Source of the DNA: Bacteroides ovatus
GTDB lineage: Bacteria; Bacteroidota; Bacteroidia; Bacteroidales; Bacteroidaceae
Length of the DNA: 64,000 bases
Direction: 5' to 3'
Assembly: GCF_001314995.1 (NCBI RefSeq)
Contig: NZ_CP012938.1
Span: 1,240,001-1,304,000, forward strand
Part shown: piece after piece, positions 15,942 through 25,262 of the stretch
Position numbering within the stretch: the first letter of the stretch is position 1
How the letters are laid out: every line of letters starts with the position of its first letter
Notes under the pieces: model-generated
What the model saw: only the letters and a program-made list of their open reading frames with translations
The model's database searches: none
What the model was told of the DNA's origin: nothing
Translations under genes and position numbers: made by a program

Positions 15942-18251
15942 TCATCCCATGCCCAACAGTTCCCTGACCATATCCTCGACCTCCTGGTTGACCCGTTTGA
16001 AATTGCGGTTCAGCATGATTTCTTTCTCCCGGTCATTCTTGAACTCGTAGATTTTAGGAAGCGGAACGTAGTGGTCTTCCTCCTCCTTTATCTTCTTCAT
16101 GTCGAAGTGCGTCTTGCAGAAATACTTCGTGGTCTTGAACTCTTCCGACTGCTCTATGTCGAAACGGTTGAGCATCCTTTCGTCCGTGGCCGTGAAGTCG
16201 CGTGCCGCCTGGCCTGCCAGCCAGCCGGTAGCCATGTCCGCAATCTTCGCCGCCGGGACGAGGTAGTCCATCTTCTCCGATATGGTGGTGGAGACCTTCT
16301 GGTCGTTGATGGAGATGGAGCGTGAGGTCTGCTTCGCCTTGCCGAAAACGTCATTCTGCGCCCATTCCAAGGTCTCCTTGTTGCGTGCCGCACCCATGAA
16401 GATATTGCCGCAAGTGGTGATTATCTTCTGCATCCCCACCTTGCCATAGTCCGCCTCCAGCTGTGGAAGTTCCTGAAAGCCCAGCGTCACGGCCACCTTG
16501 TTGGAGCGTGCCGTACCGATAAGACGGTCTATCTTGTGGAAGTACAGGGTGGGCAGCTCGTCCACGATGATGCTCACCGGGATGTTTCCTTTGGAGTTGA
16601 CCCGTGTTATCAGGCGGTTGAGCACGAGGGCGTTCAGCGAACCGATGACCTGCTCCTTTTCCGGGTCGTTGGCAATCACGAGGTAGCTCGGATGCTCCCT
16701 GTCTGAAATCTTCAAGTCAAAATCATCCCCGGTAAACACCCAGTAGGCTTCCGGTGACACCAGCCGGGCGGCATTCACGCGGAGCGTGCCCACCATGCCT
16801 TCCAGCTGGTCGTTCGCTTTATTCTCGTAGGCACTCTTGAACGGCGCCATCAGAGAAGCTATCTTGTCATCCTGCATCAGAATGTTGAAAACCTGGTCGT
16901 AGGGTCTGCCAAGGAACGACAGCACATGTGGCATGTCCGAATACTCGCCCGTAACGGTGTCAGGCTCCACCTCGTTGCCCTCCTCGTCCTCATACCAGCA
17001 GCGGTCAATGACAATCCGTTTCCCTGTCCGGTCTTTATAGGAAAAACCGTTCAGCTCCACAAACATACGGTCTTCATCGGTAGAAACATCATTCCCGTTT
17101 TCATCCACGAAGTCCAGCACCACGTTCCCTTCCTCGTTGACGGCATTGAAATCATCCCAGTTCCGTATCACCAGTTCCAGTTTCTTTCCCTCCAGTGAGA
17201 CAAACCGTTTCAGCCGCTTCCCGTTCCTGAACCCGACCGGGTGGAAGTTCACGAAGAAATAGATGATGGCCGCCAGAAAGTTCTCCGCTGAGTTGGTGAA
17301 GAACGCTTCCGATCCGCCTTTCTTCTCGCCGCCGCCCTTATTCAGGGATGCCAGCAAAGTAGCGGCCGTTTCCGAAGCCGCCGCCAAGTCGGGAATGTAC
17401 TTCCGCTGTATCGGGTTGATGCGGTTGGAATACTCCACATCAGTAAAGTTGACGATACGGAATCCGCAATTATCAGGCAGTTTCCCTGCCTTGCGGTTCT
17501 TGCAGAACTGGTAGAACAGCGTCTTGGCCAGTGTCGGGAACTTGAAATCGTAGCACATCATGGCAAAACCCTTGGCGGCGTGCTGCCGGATGAACGGGTC
17601 GATGATGCCGAAGGACTTACCCGAACCCGGCGTCCCCAATACAATCGTCCCACGGAAGGGATTGATGATATTGATCCAGCCCCTGTGCATCTTCCGCTTC
17701 CAGTAGTATATCATCGGAATGTTCACCGAATAGTCGTTGCTGACCAAAGCCTCCGACTGTTGGAAGGATTCGTTCTCGAAGTTGAAGCGGTCTTCACCCA
17801 CCTTGTAGTTGTAATACTTGGCGATGCCGTCCAGCCCCTGATGCACCAGCATTGTCCCCACCACCGAACAGACGGCATAGAGGATGCGGTTCGCAGGGAA
17901 ACCCATCCAACTGATGCCGAAATCCATCCCGTGGAAGACGAAGCACAACCCTACAAAAGTCAGTCCTGCCAGTACGGGATAGACGACCATCGTCCTCACG
18001 TTGAACTTCAAGGCCTTCTTAGCCTTCGTGCCGATGCAGACCACACAGATGCAGACCAGCTCCGTCACCTTACAGCCCGATACCGAGTTGAAAATCTTGA
18101 AACGTCCCAGCAGGTCGAGGAGGAACTGCGTGATGCGGTTGTCCGCCGTCACCGGCAGGTTCATGACAATCTCTATGATGAGAAAGATGTAAATGCAGCT
18201 GCGGAAGTAGTTGTACATCTGCTGCTGTTCCCGTGTTTCCTCAAATGCCAT
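15942..18251 (-). CDS. mobC: Type IV coupling protein (VirD4/TraG family, MobC-like)
   Basis: The 769-residue protein has several N-terminal membrane helices (residues about 15-150), Walker A GTPGSGKS at 206-213, and Walker B near SIIVDELPTLYF. A long insert with the EDRMFVELNGFSYKDRTG region separates the two motifs, as in CTnDOT MobC. It recruits the relaxase-DNA complex to the secretion channel. In CTnDOT mobC sits with mobAB; here it follows traO and precedes TraX. The frame appears intact, so DNA recognition and coupling should still work even though traG and traO are broken. Confidence 0.85.
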   Translation of the reverse strand: MAFEETREQQQMYNYFRSCIYIFLIIEIVMNLPVTADNRITQFLLDLLGRFKIFNSVSGCKVTELVCICVVCIGTKAKKALKFNVRTMVVYPVLAGLTFVGLCFVFHGMDFGISWMGFPANRILYAVCSVVGTMLVHQGLDGIAKYYNYKVGEDRFNFENESFQQSEALVSNDYSVNIPMIYYWKRKMHRGWINIINPFRGTIVLGTPGSGKSFGIIDPFIRQHAAKGFAMMCYDFKFPTLAKTLFYQFCKNRKAGKLPDNCGFRIVNFTDVEYSNRINPIQRKYIPDLAAASETAATLLASLNKGGGEKKGGSEAFFTNSAENFLAAIIYFFVNFHPVGFRNGKRLKRFVSLEGKKLELVIRNWDDFNAVNEEGNVVLDFVDENGNDVSTDEDRMFVELNGFSYKDRTGKRIVIDRCWYEDEEGNEVEPDTVTGEYSDMPHVLSFLGRPYDQVFNILMQDDKIASLMAPFKSAYENKANDQLEGMVGTLRVNAARLVSPEAYWVFTGDDFDLKISDREHPSYLVIANDPEKEQVIGSLNALVLNRLITRVNSKGNIPVSIIVDELPTLYFHKIDRLIGTARSNKVAVTLGFQELPQLEADYGKVGMQKIITTCGNIFMGAARNKETLEWAQNDVFGKAKQTSRSISINDQKVSTTISEKMDYLVPAAKIADMATGWLAGQAARDFTATDERMLNRFDIEQSEEFKTTKYFCKTHFDMKKIKEEEDHYVPLPKIYEFKNDREKEIMLNRNFKRVNQEVEDMVRELLGMG

Positions 18252-18275
18252 ATCCGTGTTCCTTTCTGTTGATGG

Positions 18276-18740
18276 TTAAAACGGTATCTTGAATCCGAGC
18301 AGCATACCGTTTCGGAACGTGTCTCCGTGTATGAAGTTCACATTGTTCTTTTGGGTAAGGGAGAACTCCCATCCGTTACGGAACACATAACTGTATTCAA
18401 AGCCTCCCTCCAGTCCGAGGAAGAACTTCCTTTCCACCGCCCCGAACTGCGGCCCGAAGCGAAAGCGCAACATTCCGTTCTTGTAACGGGCAAGGCGGTG
18501 CTTGTACACGATGCCGCCGTCCCAATAGTAACCTTTCCAAAAATCTGGCTTCCGCCAGTGGTTGCCGACCTCACCGAATACCTCCAAGGCATTGCCGTAG
18601 GCCAACGGATGCTCATAACCGACAGTCGCGTTGAGCGTGGAGGGGAACAGGAAGCCGGCATTGACCGTCAGTTTGCCGTCCTATGCGGACGCACCAATCG
18701 TTACCACCGCACACAATAAAGCGAATATCAATTTTTCCAT
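18276..18740 (-). pseudogene. traO: traO with an in-frame amber stop after the signal peptide
   Basis: From ATG at 18740 the frame encodes a 19-residue signal peptide (MEKLIFALLCAVVTIGASA), then TAG at 18683-18681, then continues in frame with DGKLTVNAGFLFPSTLNATVG through to FKIPF. One base change (CAG to TAG) explains it, replacing the glutamine expected at mature position 1. The remainder looks like the beta-barrel-like outer-membrane TraO of CTnDOT-class elements. It overlaps traN by 13 bases. Re-initiation at the ATG at 18605 would lack the signal peptide, so loss of function is likely unless the stop is suppressed. Confidence 0.82.
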
Positions 18741-19624
18741 GGCTGTGAGGGATAAGTGATGTAATAATAGGGATAGTAGGCCGCGTTTTTCAGGATGTCC
18801 GAATCAAAGCCGTCGGCATGTAGGATGTCCTCGTATTCGATGGTCAGCGTGATGACACGTCCGCTGATCTGGTTCTCAGAAATCTCCAGCCGCAAGACCT
18901 TCTCGTCCGGGAACGTCAGCTTGGGTAGCACCAGCACGTTGCGGTAGCTCTTCTTGAACTTTCTGACATGGTTCAGGGAGAATACGGGAGACAGCTCGAT
19001 GGTCTGCGAGTTGGTCGCCTTGGTCTCCTTCTTGTCGGTCAGCTTCACCCTCAGTTCCTCAATATCGTATGCGATCTTCGTTTTGTTCTGCAGGGAGTAG
19101 TCGATGAAGAAGTAGTCCCCAACGGCGTAAATGTTGTTGACGACGGCCTTCATGCCGTGCGCTCTTGACACAATCTGGTTGTATTTCCGTCCGCTGCCAT
19201 AGACCGCCCACGCATACCGCGCCATTTCCGCCATCGGCATGGTGACCTCCGGGTTGATGTAGGACTGCGTATGGCTGTAAGGCACCTCGAAGATGGAAGC
19301 GGCCATTTGGGGCGACTGCGTATAGAGGATGTCGTACTGTGCGATGTGCCGCTCACCGATAAGCGTCAGCGTGCCCAGTAGCTCGTTGTCCCTGTAGCCT
19401 GCCTCCGGTATGGAGTCGCTTCCACAGGACGGTTTTATACGGACAATGTTGTCGGTACACTGGTTGCCGGCAATCTTCGTGGTGGAAATATCCACCATCT
19501 TGATGTTCTCCGGCATGACGATGTGCGTGGTCACTTCCCGGTTGACATAAATCCTTTCGTTGGCCGATGCGCCGGCAGCCGCCATAAAGAGGGAAAGGAA
19601 GCATAAAAGCATTTTTGATTTCAT
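18728..19624 (-). CDS. traN: Conjugative transposon protein TraN (VirB9-like)
   Basis: The 298-residue product has a signal peptide (cleavage near ASANE), then an N-terminal beta domain and a second domain with the YAVGDYFFIDYSLQNKTKI segment typical of DUF4138/TraN. It should form the periplasmic or outer-membrane ring of the secretion channel with TraM and TraO. It overlaps traO by 13 bases and sits 35 bases after traM, in the normal order. Confidence 0.85.
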   Translation of the reverse strand: MKSKMLLCFLSLFMAAAGASANERIYVNREVTTHIVMPENIKMVDISTTKIAGNQCTDNIVRIKPSCGSDSIPEAGYRDNELLGTLTLIGERHIAQYDILYTQSPQMAASIFEVPYSHTQSYINPEVTMPMAEMARYAWAVYGSGRKYNQIVSRAHGMKAVVNNIYAVGDYFFIDYSLQNKTKIAYDIEELRVKLTDKKETKATNSQTIELSPVFSLNHVRKFKKSYRNVLVLPKLTFPDEKVLRLEISENQISGRVITLTIEYEDILHADGFDSDILKNAAYYPYYYITYPSQPWKN

Positions 19625-19659
19625 AGTGCGTATATTTATTATTTTACGGATTATGTTGC

Positions 19660-20841
19660 CTATCTCGCGTCATCCGAGTTGATTAGATAGACGATGGTGT
19701 TGTATTTGATTTTCGCCTTGTTCTTCCGGATATTGGAAGAGATGGCGGACGTGGCGGAGTTGTACATATTTTGTAGGGCTTGCAGGGCGATGGCCTCGCC
19801 TGAAATGCCCGAGCCGTAGCCGTCCTCCGACTCCAAGTTGATATTCTGCTGCACGGTGCTGGCACCAGCGTCCTTCACGAAATCCCTGAAAGCCGATTCG
19901 GGGACGTAGAAGCCTTCCATGCCGTCGTTGTCAAAGACCGAGAGTTTCACTTTGATGAACTTGCCACCCACAAGGATGCTGGTGACCGCCGCGCGGACAC
20001 GCTGCCCTCCGAAGCCTGTCACCGTCCCGTACAGATAGGTGCCCTTCCGCAGTTTCGTGCCGCTGACCGTCACGTCATCCAGCAGCTTGAAGCGTAGCCG
20101 GGTGCCCTCGCGCGCCTTGGTGGTCTGGTCAATCATCGCCCGTATCAGGTTGGCTTCCGCCGCTTCATCGGGTGCCGATACCGTATGGAACTTTCCGGCA
20201 CCGGCATCGGATGATTTGACGACAAGGTTCGGCCGGTTGCGTTCTTTTTCCTCCATGCGTACCTTGGCGATGGAATCCGCCCGTTGTTTTCGGGCCGCTT
20301 CTTCCGCTTCGGGATTGCCGAAACCCAATCCGCTCTCGATGGCTTTCTGCCGTTGGTAACTTCGCCGCTGGATTTCTTCAAGGTCACGGGCGAAATCGTC
20401 CTGTGAGACATTGCCCGAAGAACTGCTACCGTAGGCGTATGAATTGATGTGCTTCCTTGATTCGGCAAGGGAACGCTCCAGTTCCTCCATTTCCTGCTGC
20501 TGGCGGATACGCTCCGCTTCGGCGGCGTCGAGCCTGTTCAGCTCCTCCTCGCTGTAGCCGTGTTCCAGCTCCTCCTTGTCCTTTTCCTCCTCGCCGATGG
20601 CACCGACGGCGGTAAAAGCGTCCTCGTCACCGAAACGCCGGGACATCTCGGTCATCTTGTCGCCGGCTTCCTCCGCATTGGCCTCCGGCAGTTCCATGTT
20701 GATGCGGTCGGTGGCCACTGTCTGCCGCGTGTCACCGCCTCCCCCAAAAGTCTGCATCACGAAGTACACTAACGCGCAAAGCGGCACGAAGACCACCAGC
20801 GGAAAGATGTACTTGGGTTGTTTGAAGTTGATTTTCATCAT
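19660..20841 (-). CDS. traM: Conjugative transposon protein TraM (VirB10-like)
   Basis: A 393-residue protein with one N-terminal membrane helix (IFPLVVFVPLCALVYFV), a long charged periplasmic linker (about 40-200) and a C-terminal beta domain (GTRLRFKLLDDVTVSGTKLRKGTYLYGTVTGFGGQRVRA). This matches TraM, which spans the periplasm like VirB10. It overlaps traL by 4 bases. Confidence 0.88.
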   Translation of the reverse strand: MMKINFKQPKYIFPLVVFVPLCALVYFVMQTFGGGGDTRQTVATDRINMELPEANAEEAGDKMTEMSRRFGDEDAFTAVGAIGEEEKDKEELEHGYSEEELNRLDAAEAERIRQQQEMEELERSLAESRKHINSYAYGSSSSGNVSQDDFARDLEEIQRRSYQRQKAIESGLGFGNPEAEEAARKQRADSIAKVRMEEKERNRPNLVVKSSDAGAGKFHTVSAPDEAAEANLIRAMIDQTTKAREGTRLRFKLLDDVTVSGTKLRKGTYLYGTVTGFGGQRVRAAVTSILVGGKFIKVKLSVFDNDGMEGFYVPESAFRDFVKDAGASTVQQNINLESEDGYGSGISGEAIALQALQNMYNSATSAISSNIRKNKAKIKYNTIVYLINSDDAR

Positions 20842-21329
20842 GGGTTATCGTTGTTTTTGAGTGATTTGACAATGCTTTCCAGTTTCCCGTACTGCCGGAC
20901 GATGCGGACGGAATCCGCACGGCTCTTGTGGGGCAGGGCTATCATGGAGTCCAGTTCCTCGCGGAGTGCCTGCCCTTCGGCGGCCAGTTCCAGCAACGTC
21001 TGCCGCTGTACGCCCTTGTTCGCCTGTATGGTACGGAAACCGCTGAAAAGCGGTTCCATGCTGGCGATGGCACTGATGTCTGGTTCCTGCCCATCGTTCG
21101 GACGCATACCGTCCAACGTGACGGTGACTGCCAACAGGAAGGACAAAGTGCCCACCACACAGGCACAGGTGCGCTTGGGATGTTTCCTTGCCCAAGCGTT
21201 TGCCAGCCTGATTCTTGCGGCCAGCCGGTATTTCGTGCCAATGCTGCCCAGCTTGGGCTGCAACCATGCCTTTATCTGGTCATGCGTCTTCAAGCGGTGG
21301 GCACGCCCTATTTTTCTGAGTGATTTCAT
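20838..21329 (-). CDS. traL: Conjugative transposon protein TraL-like (DUF3989)
   Basis: The 163-residue protein is basic at the N terminus, has one membrane helix (TCACVVGTLSFLLAVTVTL) around residues 54-72, and a helical periplasmic tail. The layout and position between traK and traM match TraL of CTnDOT-class elements. The stop overlaps the traM start. Confidence 0.75.
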   Translation of the reverse strand: MKSLRKIGRAHRLKTHDQIKAWLQPKLGSIGTKYRLAARIRLANAWARKHPKRTCACVVGTLSFLLAVTVTLDGMRPNDGQEPDISAIASMEPLFSGFRTIQANKGVQRQTLLELAAEGQALREELDSMIALPHKSRADSVRIVRQYGKLESIVKSLKNNDNP

Positions 21330-21354
21330 ATTTTCTTTGATAAGGTGTTACACG

Positions 21355-21951
21355 TCAATAATCCAAATCCTTGTTCTCTATCGTCCTCCAGTTCGTGATC
21401 ATCAGCCCGTGCGGATTGTTCCTTGTCCTCGGCACGTTCTCGATGTAGCCGGTCGTGACCATCGAACGCTTCAAGTCCTTGGTGCGCCGCTTGATAAGCT
21501 GCGTGCCGTAATAGGTGAACTTCCGTTCATGCTCGTCCAGCAGGATGGAGTCGCACATGATGGTGCAGACCGCCGACGAAGATATGATGTCCGAATAGAA
21601 GCCGTTCTCGTCCAACGCCTGTTTCTGTTTGAGTGCCGTACCGTCCGCCATGTACATCGCCTTGCCGAGCGTCCACTTGATATAGTCGTTGTCGGGCGGC
21701 AGGTTGAAGAAGTACTGATGGAAGAGCTGGATGTGTGCTTTTGCCTCCATGGTGAAGTTGGCCTCTAACTGGGCGCGTTCCGCAAGGAACGGGATGTCGC
21801 CGTCAAGGACGTATATCTGCTGCCTCTCCTTGTTGACCAGCGAGATGCAGCACCAGACGGTGAAGCCGCAGATGACGGCGCAACCGGCGATGGTTGCCAC
21901 TACCGTCATCATGGCGAGCCTTGTTTTCTGTGCCAATGATTCTATGAGCAT
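21355..21951 (-). CDS. traK: Conjugative transposon protein TraK (VirB8-like)
   Basis: A 198-residue protein with one N-terminal membrane helix (AMMTVVATIAGCAVICGFTVW) and a periplasmic domain of mixed alpha/beta type with AHIQLFHQYFFNLPPDNDYI, as in TraK/VirB8-like scaffold proteins. It lies 28 bases after traJ, in the usual order. Confidence 0.85.
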   Translation of the reverse strand: MLIESLAQKTRLAMMTVVATIAGCAVICGFTVWCCISLVNKERQQIYVLDGDIPFLAERAQLEANFTMEAKAHIQLFHQYFFNLPPDNDYIKWTLGKAMYMADGTALKQKQALDENGFYSDIISSSAVCTIMCDSILLDEHERKFTYYGTQLIKRRTKDLKRSMVTTGYIENVPRTRNNPHGLMITNWRTIENKDLDY

Positions 21952-21979
21952 ATTCTTTCTTGTTTGATGTTGTTACTAC

Positions 21980-23107
21980 CTATGATTTGAGGGACTTGCC
22001 CACAGAACCTGCGCCGCCCACCGCCGCGCCTACGGCACCTCCCGCCGCCGATCCTGCCGTGCTCGTGATGCCCATTGCCGCCGAACCTGCCACAGAACCT
22101 GCTCCGGAGCTTACGCCGCCGGGAATCAGCCATGAGGCCACTTCGGGAACAAAACGGATGATGTACGCCCCCACGAGCATACCCATGGCGTACATGCAGT
22201 TGGATCCGATGCCCTGCAAGCCGAGTGCGCCGATTTGCGACCATGAGTTGACGGAGCCGTGCAGGAGGTGGTTGTAGGCCACCAAGTCCTGCTGCAGGTT
22301 GTATAGGAGGATAAAGTCGATATAATAGAGGCACATGTAGGTCACGAAACCCCAAAGCGAGAGGGAGAGGTATTTCGACATCCACTGGCTCCATGCCGAG
22401 TTCCACGGCGGGGCGAGGGAGAGGGCGAACATGATGGGGCAGAATATCACCATGATGGCCATGAAGATGCGCTGCGCCACGAGGATGCCGTAATAGGACA
22501 TCTGGAAGATCAGCTCGCCCACGAAGCGTATGACGTCGTTTATCCACTCGCTCATTTTCGTCTCTGCCGCCACCGCCGCACGCTGGGCGTAGTTGTTGAT
22601 GGTGGTGCCGAGGTTCTGCACGTTGTAGATGAGCTTGTCCCACCATGCCGCGTCCTGGCCGATGGCGGCCACCTGCTGGGCGGTGGCGATGGAATCCTGC
22701 ACCGTCCTGAGCCGGTCAAGGTACTCGCCCTGCTTCTGCGCCACTTTCAGCTCGAAAGCGGCCACTTCCTTGTTCTTTGCCTGCGCCATCGCTTTAGTAG
22801 CGGATTCCAGTCCCTTGCCGGGCACCTGCAGGGCCGAGCATATCCACGAAGAGGAGGAGATGCAGATGGAGATTCCCACGATACGGAACAGCTTCATCAC
22901 GTCCATGCCGCGCCGTCCGAGCATCATCATCCAGCACTCGTAAGAGCCGACACAGAGCGCGAGGCACAGCCCGATCACCCGTGCCATCCCGACCGCATCG
23001 CCCAGCACCGCCACGTTGGGAAATGTTTCCATGGCGACCAGCAGCTTATCAAGGCTCTCGTCGATGGCCGGCAGGCCTATAGTCAGAAGTGTACATAATA
23101 GATTCAT
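21980..23107 (-). CDS. traJ: Conjugative transposon protein TraJ (VirB6-like)
   Basis: A 375-residue polytopic membrane protein with about six hydrophobic segments, a helical heptad-rich portion around residues 128-185, and a C-terminal glycine/alanine-rich tail. The MAIMVIFCPIMFALSLAPPWNS region is typical of TraJ. It should form the inner-membrane pore component. The gly/ala-rich tail is of low complexity but in frame. Confidence 0.88.
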   Translation of the reverse strand: MNLLCTLLTIGLPAIDESLDKLLVAMETFPNVAVLGDAVGMARVIGLCLALCVGSYECWMMMLGRRGMDVMKLFRIVGISICISSSSWICSALQVPGKGLESATKAMAQAKNKEVAAFELKVAQKQGEYLDRLRTVQDSIATAQQVAAIGQDAAWWDKLIYNVQNLGTTINNYAQRAAVAAETKMSEWINDVIRFVGELIFQMSYYGILVAQRIFMAIMVIFCPIMFALSLAPPWNSAWSQWMSKYLSLSLWGFVTYMCLYYIDFILLYNLQQDLVAYNHLLHGSVNSWSQIGALGLQGIGSNCMYAMGMLVGAYIIRFVPEVASWLIPGGVSSGAGSVAGSAAMGITSTAGSAAGGAVGAAVGGAGSVGKSLKS

Positions 23108-23131
23108 ATTCTGTCTTTGTTTGTAAGTGTC

Positions 23132-23809
23132 CTAATAATGCGTAGCTGCCACCGCGCACAGACGGGCGGTACGGTCCACCAGTTCCTCCATCTTCGCCTT
23201 GGCTTCCTCGTATGCCTGCTGCCGCTTGGCGTTCTCCAGCCCGTAGCCGACTCCCGTCTTGTGGATATAGGCGATGTCCGCACAAAGGATCTCGTTCTGA
23301 CGGCTCAGCTCGTCCACCTGATGTTTGAGTTTGCCGTCGCTTTTCTTCATGCAATAGAGCAGTCCGTCCGTGATGCAGCCCTGCATACGGTTGAACTCGT
23401 CCTTGTAAGAGGCGTAGGTCAGATCCACGTTGCGGTCCGCCTCCCTCAGCAACTCTTCCTTGTAAAGTTCCTCTATGTGCGTCCGTTCCTCTTCCACCTT
23501 TTTCACTTTCTGGCGTTGGGTCTCTTCCGAGGTCACACGTACCGGCATGATGCGCTTTACACTGGACTTCGGTTCTTTGAAACGTACCCGGAAGCCCGAC
23601 TTGAAACCGGCCCACTTCCAGTACATTTCCGCACCGGAATATTTATTATGGAGGAAGTAATAGTACCAGTCAGGTGCAAAGTCCCAAGGGCCGTTCTCCA
23701 TTGACTGCCATTGTTTCGCCTTCTCGTTGTCACGGGACGGCCTTTGGGCATAGCCTGCAAGAGGAAGTCCTATAAGCATTATTCCGATAATGATTTGTCT
23801 AACTTGCAT
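23132..23809 (-). CDS. Secreted transfer-region protein (DUF5045-like)
   Basis: The 225-residue product has a signal peptide ending near GYAQ, a tryptophan/tyrosine-rich N-terminal domain (PDWYYYFLHNKYSGAEMYW) and a heptad-rich C-terminal half with four cysteines. It overlaps the upstream gene by 11 bases and precedes traJ by 24 bases. It resembles conserved Bacteroides ICE periplasmic proteins of this interval; function unknown. Confidence 0.7.
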   Translation of the reverse strand: MQVRQIIIGIMLIGLPLAGYAQRPSRDNEKAKQWQSMENGPWDFAPDWYYYFLHNKYSGAEMYWKWAGFKSGFRVRFKEPKSSVKRIMPVRVTSEETQRQKVKKVEEERTHIEELYKEELLREADRNVDLTYASYKDEFNRMQGCITDGLLYCMKKSDGKLKHQVDELSRQNEILCADIAYIHKTGVGYGLENAKRQQAYEEAKAKMEELVDRTARLCAVAATHY

Positions 23810-24503
23810 ATCCTTGTTTCCATTTGTTGATGACTTTGTCCGCTATCTCGTCCTTGACGCTGGAGTTCAGGATTTCCCAGATGTAGTCCGGCTTCCAGCC
23901 GCAATCGGTTATGAGAAAACAGTACAGGTTCGCGTTGTCGATGATGTACCTCGCCTTGTCGATGGTGGTTTTGAGCGTCATCACCAGATTCAGCTTCTCG
24001 TCCATGGAGGCTTTCATCAGGTTGATGCCGGAGGCGGCCACGGAAGCATATAGTTTGTAGCAGTGTTTGACTTCACGGGAAATGGCTACGTTGGCATCCG
24101 CATAGTACCATGCCACGAATGGTTTCTTGGATACGTGGCTGAACGTATTGGATGTAAAGTCCTTGTAGTCCCTGACCAGTTGGTACAGCGAGTTGGCAGT
24201 GGAGGATATGGCACCGGCCAGCACCAGATAGGAATGGGCGTTACTCAGCTTGGTGTCGAGCGTGGTGCGGACATCGTTGAACTTGACTGCCCCTTTGGTG
24301 AGCAGCGACTGTTCGCCAAAACTGGTTGCCACACGCTGCAAGGCCTGGTCTTCGTCCTTCTTCACGGCTTTGTGCAGGGCAATCAATGCCTCGATGGTCG
24401 GCAAGTCCTTCGGCAGGACATAGGCGGAGACCTTCACCGGCTGCAAAAAAGCCAAAGCCAGCACAAGGGTAAAGAGTACCATTCTTATCTTCCAATGTTT
24501 CAT
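23799..24503 (-). CDS. Secreted transfer-region protein of the traG-traJ interval
   Basis: The 234-residue protein starts with a signal peptide (VKVSA cleavage near residue 27) and is otherwise helical with no membrane segment, ending in a lysine-rich tail. It lies between the DPEGW-motif protein and the DUF5045-like protein in a tight operon. In CTnDOT this interval holds traH and traI; which of the two it corresponds to is uncertain from sequence reading alone. Confidence 0.7.
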   Translation of the reverse strand: MKHWKIRMVLFTLVLALAFLQPVKVSAYVLPKDLPTIEALIALHKAVKKDEDQALQRVATSFGEQSLLTKGAVKFNDVRTTLDTKLSNAHSYLVLAGAISSTANSLYQLVRDYKDFTSNTFSHVSKKPFVAWYYADANVAISREVKHCYKLYASVAASGINLMKASMDEKLNLVMTLKTTIDKARYIIDNANLYCFLITDCGWKPDYIWEILNSSVKDEIADKVINKWKQGYAS

Positions 24504-24521
24504 AGCTGTATCATCAAAGGG

Positions 24522-25262
24522 TTAATAATTTGCCGCTACCAGTCCGTTCCAGTCCTGAATCAGGCCGCCGACTTGGTTTTTCATGGTCACTACGTTGGCC
24601 CAGCCTTCCGGGTCTATGGCGAAGAATAGGTCGTTAGCTGTCGCGAACTGCGCCATCAGCATCATGCCCTCCACCTTGTAGCGTATTTCCATCAGGTCGG
24701 TATAGATTCGGTTGGCCAGTGACAGCCGTTCATAACGGTCAAGCAGGTTGTAGCCGTCGCTCTTCTTTTCCGCCGTGCCTTGTCCTTTGAGGGGATTTTG
24801 CACCTTGGCGTTGTTCACGATGTTCACGAAGTTACCTACCAGTTGCTGTGTCTCCATCACGAGGCCGCCCAGCTCCGTCAGGCAGGCGAGCTTGTTCTTG
24901 AACTTGGCCTTATTCACCGTGTTTATCAGTTCCGGCACGTCTTTGAGTATGTCAAAGGCGCACGTGCCGATTTCCTTGTAGTACAGGCTCTCCGTCCCGA
25001 AACCCGAAATGTTCTCCATCGTGAGCTTGTAGAGTTCCTTGATGGTGGCCATGCTCACCGAATAGAGTTCCACCTTCTGCTTCTTGGAGGCGATGGAATC
25101 CAGACGCTGGTTATGCTGGTCTTCTATCAGTTTCTGTGAGGCGGTATTGGCAGCCACCACCTTGATGCAGTTCTTGTCAATGACAACCTTCCATCCGGCA
25201 AACACCGGGGTTGATGCGGTTGCCATTAAAACCATTACCAGTATGTATCGTAACTTTACCAT
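24522..25262 (-). CDS. Secreted DPEGW-motif transfer protein
   Basis: A 246-residue protein with a signal peptide (cleavage near PVFAG), a helical body, and the C-terminal motif FFAIDPEGWANVVTMKN followed by VGGLIQDWNG. The same motif occurs in the secreted protein at 7457-8206, so the ICE carries two members of one family. The start overlaps the end of traG by 7 bases. A periplasmic role in the secretion apparatus (VirB5-like position) is inferred. Confidence 0.75.
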   Translation of the reverse strand: MVKLRYILVMVLMATASTPVFAGWKVVIDKNCIKVVAANTASQKLIEDQHNQRLDSIASKKQKVELYSVSMATIKELYKLTMENISGFGTESLYYKEIGTCAFDILKDVPELINTVNKAKFKNKLACLTELGGLVMETQQLVGNFVNIVNNAKVQNPLKGQGTAEKKSDGYNLLDRYERLSLANRIYTDLMEIRYKVEGMMLMAQFATANDLFFAIDPEGWANVVTMKNQVGGLIQDWNGLVAANY

